From NCBI GenBank assembly GCA_026125795.1, contig JAHCKM010000005.1, positions 248,001-312,000 on the forward strand: 64,000 nt of DNA, read 5' to 3'. Position numbers and translations under genes: made by a program. Below are positions 37,156-47,005 of the stretch, piece by piece. The notes below the pieces were generated by a model. It saw nothing but the letters and a program-made list of their open reading frames with translations. It did not search any database and had not been told where the DNA came from. Each line of letters opens with the position of its first letter. Positions within the stretch are counted from its first letter, which is position 1. The DNA comes from Burkholderiaceae bacterium (lineage in GTDB: Bacteria > Pseudomonadota > Gammaproteobacteria > Burkholderiales > Burkholderiaceae_C).

Positions 37156-38414
37156 AGGCCGAGCTCCCCTTCTTCGGCCTGCGCGGCTGGCTCGACCGCT
37201 GGCGCGGGCTGCGCGCGCCGCAACGGCGGTCGCTGCCGGTGCGCAGCGGCCTCGAGCGCGTGACCGCCAGGCCGGCGCACATCTCGGGCTTCGACCAGCC
37301 GCTGGTGCTGCTGGTGGCGGCGCTGCTCGCGTTCGGCTTCGTGATGGTGTTCTCCGCCAGCGTGGCGCTGCCCGACAGCCCGAAGGGCGCGCGTCTCGGC
37401 GAGTTGCACTTCCTGACGCGACACGGCTTGTCGATCGTGATCGGGTTGGTCGCGGCACTGCTGGCGCTGCAGATTCCGATCGCGGTGTGGGAAAAGTGGG
37501 CGCCGTGGCTGTTCGTCGGCGCGCTGGTGCTGCTGGCGCTGGTGCTGGTGCCGCACATCGGGCTGATGAAGAACGGCGCACGCCGCTGGATCCCGCTGGG
37601 CTTGCTGAACTTCCAGCCCAGCGAAGCCGCCAAGCTGGTGATGACGATGTACGCCGCCAGCTACATGGTGCGCAAGATGGACGTCAAGGAAGACTTCATC
37701 AAGGCGGTGTGGCCGATGGCGATGGCACTCGCGGTGATCGGCCTGCTGCTGCTGGCCGAGCCCGACATGGGCGCCTTTGTCGTCATCGCGGCGATCGCGA
37801 TGGGCATCCTGTTCCTTGGCGGCGTCAACATGCGCATGTTCCTGCTCGTGTGCGCGGTGCTGAGCCTGGCTTTCGTCGCGATGATCGCTTTCAGCGACTG
37901 GCGCGCCGATCGCATCTGGGCCTGGCTCGACCCGTGGAACGAAAAGTACGCGCGCGGCCGCGCCTACCAGCTCACGCATTCGCTGATCGCATTCGGCCGC
38001 GGCGGCATCTTCGGCGAGGGGCTGGGCGGCAGCGTCGAGAAGCTCAACTACCTGCCCGAGGCGCACACCGACTTCCTGCTCGCGGTGATCGGCGAGGAAC
38101 TGGGCTTCATTGCGGTGGCCACCGTGATCGTGGCGTTTTTCTGGCTCACGCGTCGCATCTTCGTGATCGGCCGCCAGGCGATCGTGCTCGATCGTGTGTT
38201 TGCCGGTTTGATGTGCCAGGGCATCGGCATCTGGATCGGCGGCCAGGCGTTCATCAGCATCGGCGTCAACCTGGGCGCGCTGCCGACCAAAGGGCTGACC
38301 ACGCCGCTGCTGAGCTTTGGCGGGTCGGCGCTGCTGATGAATCTGATCGCGCTGGCGATCGTGGTGAGGATCGATTTTGAGAATCGCCAGCTCATGCGCG
38401 GAGGCCGGGCGTGA
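37152..38414 (+). CDS. ftsW: Septal peptidoglycan glycosyltransferase FtsW
   Basis: A 420-residue SEDS protein with ten predicted membrane helices after a cytoplasmic N-terminus of about 50 residues. It polymerises lipid II at the septum together with FtsI. Conserved features: [20 protein letters not shown] at helix 1, [26 protein letters not shown], and the loop [18 protein letters not shown]. The GTG at 37152 overlaps the murD stop (GTGA) and the stop overlaps the murG GTG, so the three genes are translationally linked. Confidence 0.96.
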   Translation: MKAELPFFGLRGWLDRWRGLRAPQRRSLPVRSGLERVTARPAHISGFDQPLVLLVAALLAFGFVMVFSASVALPDSPKGARLGELHFLTRHGLSIVIGLVAALLALQIPIAVWEKWAPWLFVGALVLLALVLVPHIGLMKNGARRWIPLGLLNFQPSEAAKLVMTMYAASYMVRKMDVKEDFIKAVWPMAMALAVIGLLLLAEPDMGAFVVIAAIAMGILFLGGVNMRMFLLVCAVLSLAFVAMIAFSDWRADRIWAWLDPWNEKYARGRAYQLTHSLIAFGRGGIFGEGLGGSVEKLNYLPEAHTDFLLAVIGEELGFIAVATVIVAFFWLTRRIFVIGRQAIVLDRVFAGLMCQGIGIWIGGQAFISIGVNLGALPTKGLTTPLLSFGGSALLMNLIALAIVVRIDFENRQLMRGGRA

Positions 38415-39493
38415 GTCAACGCCATCTCGTCGTCATGGCCGCCGGCACGGGTGGCCACGTGTTCCCCGGCCTGGCGGTCGCGCGCGAGGTGCAGCGGCGC
38501 GGCTGGAGCGTGAGCTGGCTCGGCACGCGTAACGGCATGGAAAATCGTCTCGTGCCGCCCGCCGGCATCGCGCTCGACGCGATCGGCTTTTCCGGGCTGC
38601 GCGGCAAAGGCGTGCTCGGCGCGATGACCGGCGGCGTGCGCATGCTGAAGGCGTTCTGGGATTGCCTGAGGATCCTGCGCGCGCGCGGCACGAGCGCGGT
38701 GCTCGGCATGGGCGGCTACGTGTGTTTTCCGGGCGGCCTGATGGCCTCGCTGCTCGGCAAGCCGCTGGTGCTGGTCAACGCCGATGCGTCGCTGCTGCTG
38801 TCGACGCGCTCGCTGCTGCCGGTGGCCGACGCGGTGGCCTTCGGCTTCGACGGGCCGGCCGCGGAGAAGACCCGACACGCACTGGTCACCGGCAACCCGG
38901 TGCGCGCCGAGATCGAGGACCTGCCGTCGCCGACCGAACGTTTTGCCGGCCGCACCGGCCCGCTCAACGTGCTGGTGGTCGGCGGCAGCCTGGGCGCACG
39001 CGTGCTCAATGAAACGATGCCCGCAGCGCTGTCGCGCCTCGACCCATCGAAGCGGCCCAACGTGGTGCATCAAAGCGGGATCGCGCACCTCGACGCCGTG
39101 CGTGCCACCTATGCCACGCTGCGTGTGCAAGCCGAGGTGCTGCCGTTCATCGACGACATGCCCGCACGACTGGCGGCCTGCGACGTGATCGTCTGCCGCG
39201 CCGGCGCGGTGACGGTGAGCGAGTTGTGCGCGGCCGGCGTGGCCAGCGTGCTGGTGCCGCTGATCGTCAGCACCACCTCGCACCAGCGTGACAACGCGGC
39301 GTGGATGGCGCAGCGCGGCGCGGCGATCCACCTGCCGCAGGACCAGCTGACGCCCGAGTCGCTGGCCACGCTGCTGTCGGAGCTTGACCGCGACAAGCTG
39401 CGCGCCATGGCGGAACAAGCGCGCCTGCTGGCACGACCGCAAGCCGCGGCGCGTGTCGCCGATGCGATCGAGAAGCTGGTGGCGGCCGCATGA
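38411..39493 (+). CDS. murG: UDP-GlcNAc:lipid I GlcNAc transferase MurG
   Basis: A 360-residue peripheral membrane glycosyltransferase that makes lipid [15 protein letters not shown] near residues 12-24, [12 protein letters not shown], the hydrophobic patch region, [11 protein letters not shown] and the C-terminal donor site [15 protein letters not shown] are intact. The GTG start overlaps the ftsW stop by 4 bases. Its own stop overlaps an ATG (39490) that opens a 29-codon spacer frame before murC. Confidence 0.96.
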   Translation: MSQRHLVVMAAGTGGHVFPGLAVAREVQRRGWSVSWLGTRNGMENRLVPPAGIALDAIGFSGLRGKGVLGAMTGGVRMLKAFWDCLRILRARGTSAVLGMGGYVCFPGGLMASLLGKPLVLVNADASLLLSTRSLLPVADAVAFGFDGPAAEKTRHALVTGNPVRAEIEDLPSPTERFAGRTGPLNVLVVGGSLGARVLNETMPAALSRLDPSKRPNVVHQSGIAHLDAVRATYATLRVQAEVLPFIDDMPARLAACDVIVCRAGAVTVSELCAAGVASVLVPLIVSTTSHQRDNAAWMAQRGAAIHLPQDQLTPESLATLLSELDRDKLRAMAEQARLLARPQAAARVADAIEKLVAAA

Positions 39494-39579
39494 AGCACGC
39501 CGTCACGCACATCGCCCGTTTCGTGGCGCATCGACGAATGCCGACGAAGCGGCTCGTGGCCTGCGGAGGCCGCGCATGA
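39490..39579 (+). other. Duplicated murC start as a 29-codon spacer frame, murG-murC junction
   Basis: An ATG overlapping the murG stop (ATGA) begins [20 protein letters not shown] and runs for 29 codons to a TGA that overlaps the true murC ATG (ATGA at 39576-39579). Its first residues mimic MurC ([11 protein letters not shown]), with third-base differences (AAG/AAA, GCC/GCG, ATC/ATT), so it looks like an old duplication of the murC 5' end. The spacer supplies CTGCGGAGG as the murC ribosome site. It is open in the same geometry as the repeat-derived spacers. Confidence 0.5.
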
Positions 39580-40991
39580 AACACGCGGTCAAGCACATTC
39601 ATTTCGTCGGCGTGGGCGGTGCCGGCATGAGCGGCATCGCCGAGATCCTGCACAACCTGGGCTACACCGTGTCGGGCTCGGACCTGACCGACAGCGCGAC
39701 CACGCGCCGGCTGGCTCAACTCGGCGTGCGCGTGTCGATCGGGCACGACGCTGCACACGTTGCCGGCGCCGAAGCCGTGGTGACCTCCACCGCGGTGAAG
39801 GACGACAACCCCGAGGTGTTGGCGGCGCGCGCCGCGCGCATCCCGCTGGTGCCGCGCGCGGTGATGCTGGCCGAGCTGATGCGCCTGAAGCAGGGCATCG
39901 CGATCGCCGGCACGCACGGCAAGACCACCACCACGTCGCTGGTGACCAGCGTGCTGCACGAAGCCGGCGTCGATCCGACGTTCGTGATCGGCGGCAAGCT
40001 CAACAGCGCCGGTGCGCATTCGCGCCTGGGCGAGGGCACCTACATCGTGGTCGAGGCCGACGAGAGCGACGCGTCGTTCCTCAACCTCAATCCGATCCTG
40101 AGCGTGGTCACCAACATCGACGCCGACCACATGGAGACCTACGGCCACGACGTCAGCCGGCTGCGCCAGGCGTTCGTCGACTTCCTGCACCGCATGCCGT
40201 TCTACGGCGCCGCGGTGGTGTGCGGCGACGATCCCGGCGTGCAGGCGATCGAGGCCGACATCGGTCGTCCGATCATCCGCTACGGGCTCGGCGACGACGT
40301 GCACGTGCGCGCCGAGCGCGTGCAGGCGCTGCCCGGCGGCCGCATGCGCTTCGTCTGCCGGCGCCGCAACGGCGCCGCGATGGCGCCACTGGAGATCACG
40401 CTCAATCTCGCCGGCGTGCACAACGTGCGCAATGCGCTGGCCGCGATCGCGGTGGCCACCGAGCTGGAGCTGCCCGATGCGCCGATGGTCAAGGCGCTGG
40501 CCGAGTTCACCGGCGTGGGCCGGCGCTTCCAGCGCTACGGCGAGCTGCCGGCGCGCGACGGTGGCCGCTTCGCGCTGATCGACGACTACGGCCACCACCC
40601 AGTCGAGATGGCGGCGGTGCTGGAGGCCGCGCGTGGCGCGTTCCCCGGGCAGCGCATCGTGCTGGCGTTCCAGCCGCACCGCTACAGCCGCACGCGCGAC
40701 TGCTTCGAGGATTTCGTCAAGGTGCTCGGCCAGGCCGACGCAGTGCTGCTGACCGAGGTCTATGCAGCCGGCGAGCAGCCGATCGTCGCTGCCGACGGCC
40801 GTTCGCTGGCGCGCGCGTTGCGCGTGGCCGGCCATGTGGACCCGGTGTTCGTCGACGACGTGGCCGCGCTGCCGCAGGCGGTGATCGAGCATGCGCGCGC
40901 GGGCGACGTGGTGATCGCGATGGGCGCGGGCTCGATCGGCCAGGTGCCGGCGCAGTTGGTCGAGCGGCTCGGTGTGGGAGGCGGCACATGA
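39576..40991 (+). CDS. murC: UDP-MurNAc:L-alanine ligase MurC
   Basis: A 471-residue Mur ligase, first of the stem-peptide ligases. [15 protein letters not shown] near residues 10-24, ATP loop [10 protein letters not shown] near residue 112, [20 protein letters not shown] and DDYGHHPVE are intact. ATG 39576 has GCGGAGG upstream and the conserved [12 protein letters not shown] start. A near copy of this start lies 86 bases upstream. The stop overlaps the ddl ATG (ATGA). Confidence 0.96.
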   Translation: MKHAVKHIHFVGVGGAGMSGIAEILHNLGYTVSGSDLTDSATTRRLAQLGVRVSIGHDAAHVAGAEAVVTSTAVKDDNPEVLAARAARIPLVPRAVMLAELMRLKQGIAIAGTHGKTTTTSLVTSVLHEAGVDPTFVIGGKLNSAGAHSRLGEGTYIVVEADESDASFLNLNPILSVVTNIDADHMETYGHDVSRLRQAFVDFLHRMPFYGAAVVCGDDPGVQAIEADIGRPIIRYGLGDDVHVRAERVQALPGGRMRFVCRRRNGAAMAPLEITLNLAGVHNVRNALAAIAVATELELPDAPMVKALAEFTGVGRRFQRYGELPARDGGRFALIDDYGHHPVEMAAVLEAARGAFPGQRIVLAFQPHRYSRTRDCFEDFVKVLGQADAVLLTEVYAAGEQPIVAADGRSLARALRVAGHVDPVFVDDVAALPQAVIEHARAGDVVIAMGAGSIGQVPAQLVERLGVGGGT

Positions 40992-42025
40992 CCCGTCGCG
41001 CTGCAACGTCAAGGAAGACCGTAACCGCGCCGTCGATCGACGCCAAGACGCTCGGGAAGACCGCCGTGCTGATGGGCGGAAGCTCGGCCGAGCGGGAGAT
41101 CTCGCTGCTGTCGGGCAATGGGGTGCTCGCTGCGTTGAAGTCCGCCGGCGTCGACGCGCAAGCGTTCGATCCGAGCCAGCGCGACCTGGCGGACCTGAAG
41201 CGCGAAGGCTTCGCGCGCTGCTTCATCGCGCTGCACGGCCGGCACGGCGAAGACGGCACGGTGCAAGGTGCGCTCGAGCTGCTCGGCATCCCATACACCG
41301 GCTCCGGCGTGATGGCCTCGGCGATCGCGCTCGACAAGGTGATGACCAAGCGGGTCTGGCTCGCCGAAGGGCTGCCGACGCCGCGCTGGGTGCGGCTCGA
41401 CGCCGACGATCAATCGCGCGAACGCGTGCGCACCGTGCCCGACGACCTCGGCCTGCCGTTGATCGTGAAGCCGCCGCGCGAAGGCTCGTCGATCGGCGTC
41501 ACCAAGGTGATGGGCTATTCGCAGATGCAGGACGCGGTGGCGCTGGCCGCACGCTACGACCCCGACGTGTTGTGCGAGGAGTTCATCGAAGGCATCGAGG
41601 TCACCTGCCCGGTGCTCGGCGAGGGCGCGACGGCACGGGCGCTGCCGGTGGTGCGCATCGCCGCACCCGAGGGCAAGTACGACTACCAGAACAAGTACTT
41701 CACCGACGAGGTGCACTACCACGTGCCGAGCGGTCTGCCGGCCGCCGAGGAGGCCGAGATCCAGCGCATCGTGCTGGCGGCCTACCGTGCACTCGAGTGC
41801 CGAGGGTGGGGTCGCGCCGACCTGATGGTGCGCTCCAGCGACCGCAAGCCGTTCCTGCTCGAAATGAACACCTCGCCCGGCATGACTGGGCATTCGCTGG
41901 TGCCGATGTCGGCCAAGGCCGCCGGCATCGCGTACGAGCAGCTGTGCCTGATGCTGCTGGCCTCGGCGCGTCTCGACGCGCCGCAGGCCTCGAGGCTCGG
42001 CCCACCACCGAAGGCAGGAGCCTGA
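40988..42025 (+). CDS. ddl: D-alanine:D-alanine ligase
   Basis: A 345-residue ATP-grasp enzyme that makes the D-Ala-D-Ala used by MurF. The family start [20 protein letters not shown] begins near residue 20, so this protein has an N-terminal extension of about 18 residues (Arg/Thr/Lys-rich). [40 protein letters not shown] and the metal site [15 protein letters not shown] follow. The tyrosine loop reads [13 protein letters not shown] overlaps the murC stop. Confidence 0.95.
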   Translation: MTRRAATSRKTVTAPSIDAKTLGKTAVLMGGSSAEREISLLSGNGVLAALKSAGVDAQAFDPSQRDLADLKREGFARCFIALHGRHGEDGTVQGALELLGIPYTGSGVMASAIALDKVMTKRVWLAEGLPTPRWVRLDADDQSRERVRTVPDDLGLPLIVKPPREGSSIGVTKVMGYSQMQDAVALAARYDPDVLCEEFIEGIEVTCPVLGEGATARALPVVRIAAPEGKYDYQNKYFTDEVHYHVPSGLPAAEEAEIQRIVLAAYRALECRGWGRADLMVRSSDRKPFLLEMNTSPGMTGHSLVPMSAKAAGIAYEQLCLMLLASARLDAPQASRLGPPPKAGA

Positions 42026-42029
42026 CCGC

Positions 42030-42899
42030 ATGGCCCGCGCCGCCGCCATCACCCCGTTGCCGTTTGACGTGCGCCTTGCGCTCGTCGGCGCCAACGTGCT
42101 GCTGACGCTGCTCGGGGTGGTGCTGCTCGCCGGCTTGATGTGGTGGCTGGCGACGCGGCCCACGTTCACGCTGCGCGGCATCACGCTCGAAGGCGACCTG
42201 GCGCACAACACGCCGCTGACGGTGCGCGCGGCGGTGAACAACAAGCTGGCGGGCAACTTCCTGTCGCTCGACCTCGACCGCGCGCGCGACGCCTTCGAAT
42301 CGGTGCCTTGGGTGCGGCGCGCCACCGTGCGGCGCGTGTTTCCCGATCGCCTGGCGGTGCGGCTGGAGGAGCACCGCGCCGCCGCGCTGTGGGACGACGA
42401 TGCGAGCGAGGCGCGCCTGGTCAACACCTTCGGCGAGGTGTTCGAGGCCAACATCGGCGACGTCGAAGACGAGGCGCTGCCGCGCCTGGCCGGCCCGCCG
42501 GGCAGCGCGGCGCGCGTGCTGTCGATGCACCACGCGCTCGAGCCCGTGCTGCAGCCGCTCGGCAGCCCGATGCGCACGCTGCAGCTCAGCGGCCACGGCA
42601 CCTGGCGCACCCGGCTGGCCAGCGGCGTCGTGATCGAGCTGGGCCGCGGCGAGACCGCGGCAGTGGTCGGACGCACGGCGCGCTTCGTGCGCACGCTGCC
42701 GCAGGTGACGGCGTCGATCCAGCAGCGGCCGGAGTCAACCAAGGGCCGCTCCCGAGCGGACTCGACCTCCGCGGGGGGCGGCGGCGACTCCTTGTCGCCG
42801 CCTGGGGGCTCGCTTCTGTACGCCGACCTGCGCCATCCCGATGGTTACGCCGTGCGCCTGCAAGGCGTCACGACCACCAGCAACGCAGGACGCAAGTAA
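42030..42899 (+). CDS. ftsQ: Cell division protein FtsQ
   Basis: A 289-residue bitopic division protein: cytoplasmic tail, one helix (NVLLTLLGVVLLAGLMWWLA), POTRA domain (TLRGITLEGDLAHNTP), then the beta domain with SVPWVRRATVRRVFPDRLAV and the C-terminal YADLRHPDGYAVRL that contacts FtsB. Between RPES and LLYADLRH lies a stretch of about 26 residues (STKGRSRADSTSAGGGGDSL...) that does not belong to the family and is encoded by a copy of the GC-rich repeat inserted in frame. ATG 42030 lies 4 bases after ddl. Confidence 0.94.
   Translation: MARAAAITPLPFDVRLALVGANVLLTLLGVVLLAGLMWWLATRPTFTLRGITLEGDLAHNTPLTVRAAVNNKLAGNFLSLDLDRARDAFESVPWVRRATVRRVFPDRLAVRLEEHRAAALWDDDASEARLVNTFGEVFEANIGDVEDEALPRLAGPPGSAARVLSMHHALEPVLQPLGSPMRTLQLSGHGTWRTRLASGVVIELGRGETAAVVGRTARFVRTLPQVTASIQQRPESTKGRSRADSTSAGGGGDSLSPPGGSLLYADLRHPDGYAVRLQGVTTTSNAGRK
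42738..42815 (+). repeat. Repeat element inserted in frame within ftsQ
   Basis: About 78 bases with the repeat flavour (GGGCCGCTCCCGAGCGGACT, CTCCGCGGGGGGCGG) plus a perfect 9-bp stem, GGCGGCGAC / GTCGCCGCC at 42780-42802 with loop TCCTT. They interrupt the conserved end of FtsQ without changing frame, adding a Gly/Ser-rich loop just before the FtsB-binding strand. The exact edges are approximate. Confidence 0.65.
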
Positions 42900-42921
42900 A
42901 GGCAATCACAAGGGCACGCAG

Positions 42922-44154
42922 ATGGCCAAGGACTACAAGGATCTGATCGTCGGACTCGACATCGGCACCGCCAAGGTGATGTGCGTGGTGGCCGAGATCC
43001 TGGCCGACGGGGAGCTGCGCGTCGCCGGACTCGGCGTGTCGGCGTCGCACGGGCTCAAGCGCGGCGTGGTGGTGAACATCGATGCCACCGTGCAGAGCAT
43101 CCAGCACGCGCTCAAAGAGGCCGAGATGATGGCGGCCTGCAAGATCGAGCGCGTGCACACCGGCATCACCGGCAGCCACATTCGCGGGCAGAACAGCTCG
43201 GGCATGGTGATCGTGCGCGACAACCGCGAAGTGACGGCGGTCGACGTCGGACGCGTGGTCGAGACGGCCAAGGCGATCAACATCCCGAACGACCAGCGCT
43301 TGCTGCTGGTGGAGCCGCAGGAGTTCGTGATCGACGGCCACGAGGTCAAGGAGCCGATCGGCATGAGCGGCAACCGGCTCGAGGTCAAGGTGCACATCGT
43401 CACCGGCGCACAGAGCGCGGCGGAGAACATCCTCAAGTGCGTGCGCCGCTGCGGCCTCGAGGTGGAGCAGCTGGTGCTCAACCCGAGCGCGTCGTCGCTG
43501 TCGGTGCTCTCGGCCGACGAGAAGGACCTCGGCGTTGCGCTGGTCGACATCGGCGCCGGCACCACCGACGTGGCGATCTTCACCGACGGCGCGATCCGCC
43601 ACACCGCGGTGATCCCGATCGCCGGTGACCTGATTACCAGCGACATCGCGATGGCGCTGCGCACGCCCACCAAGGACGCCGAGGAGATCAAGGTCGAGAA
43701 CGGCGTGGCCAAGCAGCTGCTGGCCGACCCGGCGGCGCAGCTCGAGGTGCCGGGCCTGGGCGACCGCGCGCCGCGCATGCTGAGCCGGCAGGCGCTGTCC
43801 GGCGTGATCGAGCCGCGCGTGGAGGAGATCTATTCGCTGGTGCACCAGGTGATCCGCGAGTCGGGCTACGAGGAGCTGCTGTCCTCGGGCATCGTGATCA
43901 CCGGCGGCACCTCGGTGATGCCGGGCATGGTGGAGCTCGGCGAGGACATCTTTTTGAAGCCCGTTCGCAAGGGCGTGCCCACCTATTCGGGCGCGCTCTC
44001 CGACATGGTGGCCAACCCGCGGTCGGCCACCGTGATGGGCTTGCTGGAGGAGGCGCGCATCGCGCGCGCCCGAGGGCACAAGGCGCAGGCCCAGCCGGGC
44101 TCGATCAAGTCGATGTTCGGACGCGCCAAGGATTGGATCGTGGGCAATTTCTGA
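42922..44154 (+). CDS. ftsA: Cell division protein FtsA
   Basis: A 410-residue actin-like ATPase that anchors FtsZ to the membrane. Phosphate loops VGLDIGTAKVMCVV near residue 9 and LVDIGAGTTDVAIF near residue 205, adenosine motif IVITGGTSVMPGM, and the C-terminal amphipathic helix (MFGRAKDWIVGNF) that binds the membrane. ATG 42922 gives the MAKDYKDL start typical of betaproteobacteria. It is separated from ftsZ by 63 bases. Confidence 0.96.
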   Translation: MAKDYKDLIVGLDIGTAKVMCVVAEILADGELRVAGLGVSASHGLKRGVVVNIDATVQSIQHALKEAEMMAACKIERVHTGITGSHIRGQNSSGMVIVRDNREVTAVDVGRVVETAKAINIPNDQRLLLVEPQEFVIDGHEVKEPIGMSGNRLEVKVHIVTGAQSAAENILKCVRRCGLEVEQLVLNPSASSLSVLSADEKDLGVALVDIGAGTTDVAIFTDGAIRHTAVIPIAGDLITSDIAMALRTPTKDAEEIKVENGVAKQLLADPAAQLEVPGLGDRAPRMLSRQALSGVIEPRVEEIYSLVHQVIRESGYEELLSSGIVITGGTSVMPGMVELGEDIFLKPVRKGVPTYSGALSDMVANPRSATVMGLLEEARIARARGHKAQAQPGSIKSMFGRAKDWIVGNF

Positions 44155-44217
44155 TCAAGGGGTTCGCGCGAGGCCCCGGGGGTTTGTTCAATTGATGGCA
44201 ACTGCTAGGAGAGAACC

Positions 44218-45441
44218 ATGCCAATCGAAATGATCGAAGAGTTCACCGAAGGCACCATGATCAAGGTGGTGGGTGTCGGCGGCGGCGGCGGCAACGCCGT
44301 CGAGCACATGATCAGGAGCGGCGTGCAGAACGTCGAGTTCATCTGTGCCAACACCGACGCGCAGTCGCTCAACCGCTCGACTGCGCGCGCGCTGATCCAG
44401 CTGGGCGACAGCGGGCTGGGCGCCGGCGGCAAGCCCGACAAGGGCAAGGCCGCGGCCGAGGAGGCCGAGGGCCGGATCCGCGAGATGCTCGACGGTGCGC
44501 ACATGGTGTTCATCACCGCCGGCATGGGCGGTGGCACCGGCACCGGCGCGGCGCCGGTGATCGCCCGCATCGCAAAGAGCATGGGCATCCTGACCGTCGG
44601 CGTGGTGACCAAGCCGTTCGAGTTCGAGGGGCCGCGCCGCGCCAAGCAGGCCGACGCCGGCGCGCAGGAGCTGGAGGCCAATGTCGACAGCCTGATCGTG
44701 ATCCTCAACGAGAAGCTGCTCGAGGTGCTGGGCGACGACGTCACGCAGACCGCGGCGTTCGCACACGCGAATGACGTGCTGCGCAACGCGGTGGGCGGCA
44801 TCAGCGACATCATCCACATGGACGCGCTGGTCAACGTCGACTTCGAAGACGTCAAGACGGTGATGAGCGAGCCGGGTAAGGCGATGATGGGCACGGCGAT
44901 GGCCGGCGGCCCGGATCGTGCCATCAAGGCCGCCGAGGCCGCGGTGGCGTGCCCGCTGCTCGAGGGCATCGACCTGTCCGGCGCGCGCGGCGTGCTGGTG
45001 CTGATCGCGGCCAGCGAGGCGACGTTCAAGCTCAACGAGAGCAAGAACGCGATGAACTGCATCCGCCGCTACGCCGCCGACGACGCCTACATCATCTATG
45101 GCGCCGCCTTTGACGAGACGCTGGGCGACCAGTTGCGTGTCACGGTCATCGCCACCGGGCTGTCGCATGCCAAAAGGGTGCAGACGCCACTGACGGTGGT
45201 GCAGTCGGCTCCCGCGCAGCGCACCGGCACCGACAACCAGCCGCTGCAGCCGCATGCTCCGGCGCTGCACAACGGCGCGCACGCGCCGGTGCAGGCGGCC
45301 GCGCCCGACTACGGCCAGTACGCCACGCCGAGCGTGTGGCGCAGCAACCGTGCCCAGGCGGCGGCCCGCGTGGAGGCGCTCAGCTCCAACGGCATGGACG
45401 AGATCGAGATCCCGGCCTTCCTGCGGAAACAGGCCGATTGA
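44218..45441 (+). CDS. ftsZ: Cell division protein FtsZ
   Basis: A 407-residue tubulin-like GTPase that forms the Z ring. The N-terminal [18 protein letters not shown] motif [11 protein letters not shown] (near residues 104-114), the T7 synergy loop ([11 protein letters not shown]), a Gln/His/Ala-rich linker of about 60 residues, and the conserved C-terminal peptide [14 protein letters not shown] for FtsA binding are all present. ATG 44218 follows AGGAGAG. Its own promoter may lie in the 63-base gap, which includes an AT-rich TTTGTTCAATTG segment. Confidence 0.98.
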   Translation: MPIEMIEEFTEGTMIKVVGVGGGGGNAVEHMIRSGVQNVEFICANTDAQSLNRSTARALIQLGDSGLGAGGKPDKGKAAAEEAEGRIREMLDGAHMVFITAGMGGGTGTGAAPVIARIAKSMGILTVGVVTKPFEFEGPRRAKQADAGAQELEANVDSLIVILNEKLLEVLGDDVTQTAAFAHANDVLRNAVGGISDIIHMDALVNVDFEDVKTVMSEPGKAMMGTAMAGGPDRAIKAAEAAVACPLLEGIDLSGARGVLVLIAASEATFKLNESKNAMNCIRRYAADDAYIIYGAAFDETLGDQLRVTVIATGLSHAKRVQTPLTVVQSAPAQRTGTDNQPLQPHAPALHNGAHAPVQAAAPDYGQYATPSVWRSNRAQAAARVEALSSNGMDEIEIPAFLRKQAD

Positions 45442-45545
45442 ACTTCGACCTGCTGCGGCGGTCGGCCGGCGGCCTGCGCCTGGGCGCGCGCCGCCGGACC
45501 GACCTTGTGGGCACGGACGGTTTGGCGCCTTCCTACAATGGCGTC

Positions 45546-46478
45546 ATGTTGGCGCAACGCACACTGAAGTCGCTCGCCCGCGCCGTCGGCGTGGGCATGC
45601 ACAGCGGACAGAAGGTCGAGTTGACGCTGCGCCCCGCGCCGCCGGACACCGGCATCGTGTTCCGGCGCGTCGACCTGCCGCGGCCGGTGGACATCCCGGT
45701 CAATCCATCGGCGGTGTGCGACACGCGCATGGCCTCCACCATCTCGCCCGGGGGCGATCCGGGCGCGCCGAAGGTGCAGACGATCGAGCACCTGATGTCG
45801 GCCTGCAGCGGACTGGGTCTGGACAACCTGCGCGTGGACATCGATGCCGACGAAGTGCCGATCCTCGACGGCTCGGCCGCCAGTTATGTGTTCCTGCTGC
45901 AAAACGCCGGCATCGAACTGCAGGACAAGCCCAAGCGCTATTGGCGCGTGACGCGGCCGGTGGAGGTACGCGAAGGCGAGGGCGACAAGCTGATGTGGGC
46001 GCGCCTGGAACCGCACCACGGCTTCCTGCTCACCTTCGAGATCGACTTCGGGCATCCCGCGGTCGACGCCACCGGCCAGCAGGTGACCTTTGACATGGGC
46101 AGCGGCCGCTACAAGCGCGACATCGCACGCGCCCGCACCTTCGGCTTCAGCAAGGATGTCGCGGCCATGCGCTCGCGTGGCCTCACGCTGGGCGGCGCAA
46201 TGGACAACGCGATCGTCGTCGACGACTCGCGCGTGCTCAACGCCGAAGGGCTGCGCTACGACGACGAGTTCGCCAAGCACAAGGTGCTCGATGCGATCGG
46301 CGACCTCTACATCGCCGGCCCGATGCTGGCGCGCTACACCGCGTTTCGCAGCGGGCACGCGCTCAACAACAAGCTGTTGCGCCGGCTGTTTGCCGAGACG
46401 GGCGCCGTCGAGCCGGTGACGTTTGACGACGCCGCCAAGGCGCCCTCAGGTTTTGCCGAGCTGGCGCCCGCGTGGTGA
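45546..46478 (+). CDS. lpxC: UDP-3-O-acyl-N-acetylglucosamine deacetylase LpxC
   Basis: A 310-residue zinc deacetylase, the committed step of lipid A synthesis. [20 protein letters not shown] at the start, zinc histidines in TIEHLMSAC and the [20 protein letters not shown] region, and [10 protein letters not shown] are intact. No Shine-Dalgarno is seen before ATG 45546, while a TACAAT at 45534-45539 lies only 7 bases upstream; a leaderless transcript is possible but the -35 is poor. It ends the dcw cluster as in most proteobacteria. Confidence 0.96.
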   Translation: MLAQRTLKSLARAVGVGMHSGQKVELTLRPAPPDTGIVFRRVDLPRPVDIPVNPSAVCDTRMASTISPGGDPGAPKVQTIEHLMSACSGLGLDNLRVDIDADEVPILDGSAASYVFLLQNAGIELQDKPKRYWRVTRPVEVREGEGDKLMWARLEPHHGFLLTFEIDFGHPAVDATGQQVTFDMGSGRYKRDIARARTFGFSKDVAAMRSRGLTLGGAMDNAIVVDDSRVLNAEGLRYDDEFAKHKVLDAIGDLYIAGPMLARYTAFRSGHALNNKLLRRLFAETGAVEPVTFDDAAKAPSGFAELAPAW

Positions 46479-46493
46479 GGCTGCGGCATCTTG

Positions 46494-46685
46494 ATGGCCG
46501 TCCTGCGCCTGGTGTTCGGCCTGCTGCTGCTGGCCAGCGTGGTCTGCTTCGCGATGTACATCGGCACCCGGGAGCCGATGTGGCGCACGCGAGGCGTGCG
46601 CGTGCTGACATGGACGCTGCTGGCCGCGGTCGTGTTCTTCGGCGTGCTGGTGGTCGAACGGCTGATCCCGCTGCTGCAAGGCTGA
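46494..46685 (+). CDS. Small membrane protein, two helices
   Basis: A 63-residue protein with two predicted membrane helices (VFGLLLLASVVCFAMYIGT and WTLLAAVVFFGVLVVERLI) and a short positively charged loop between them. The function is not recognised. It starts 15 bases after lpxC (ATG 46494; TTG one codon earlier is possible) and lies 13 bases before another small membrane protein gene, so the pair probably form an lpxC-linked operon. Confidence 0.6.
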   Translation: MAVLRLVFGLLLLASVVCFAMYIGTREPMWRTRGVRVLTWTLLAAVVFFGVLVVERLIPLLQG

Positions 46686-46698
46686 GGCGGGCACCACG

Positions 46699-46995
46699 AT
46701 GACCTGGGTCTTCATCATCGGTGGCGTGCTCACCGTGCTCATGCTCGCAGGCTCGGTGCTGTACTGGACACTGCATGCCAGCACCGGCGAGGACATCGCG
46801 CGCCAGCGCGCGGTCGCATTCTTCCGCTGGGCGGTGGTGTTCGTGCTCGGCACGTTCAACATCTGGATCTTCACGCGCGTGGGCGGCGCCATCAAGGACA
46901 TCTGGTTCCCGTCGCTGCCACCGCCGCCGCCGGCGCTGATCGACGGCCAGCTTCCGGGCCGGCCGCCGCCGGAAGAAGACGCGTCGAAGAACTGA
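46699..46995 (+). CDS. Small membrane protein with proline-rich tail
   Basis: A 98-residue protein with two hydrophobic helices (residues 4-24 and 42-62) and a C-terminal cytoplasmic or periplasmic tail containing a run of five prolines. It is not recognised as a known family. It is co-directional with the preceding small membrane protein and convergent with the dienelactone hydrolase gene (10-base gap). Frame, ATG start and membrane pattern support a real gene. Confidence 0.6.
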   Translation: MTWVFIIGGVLTVLMLAGSVLYWTLHASTGEDIARQRAVAFFRWAVVFVLGTFNIWIFTRVGGAIKDIWFPSLPPPPPALIDGQLPGRPPPEEDASKN

Positions 46996-47005
46996 CGCCG
47001 CAGCG

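Noticed and set aside
45505-45546. Leaderless lpxC promoter (TACAAT just before the ATG)
   Set aside because: The -10-like hexamer is well placed, but the best -35-like TTGTGG is 23 bases away, too far for a standard promoter. Not called as a feature.
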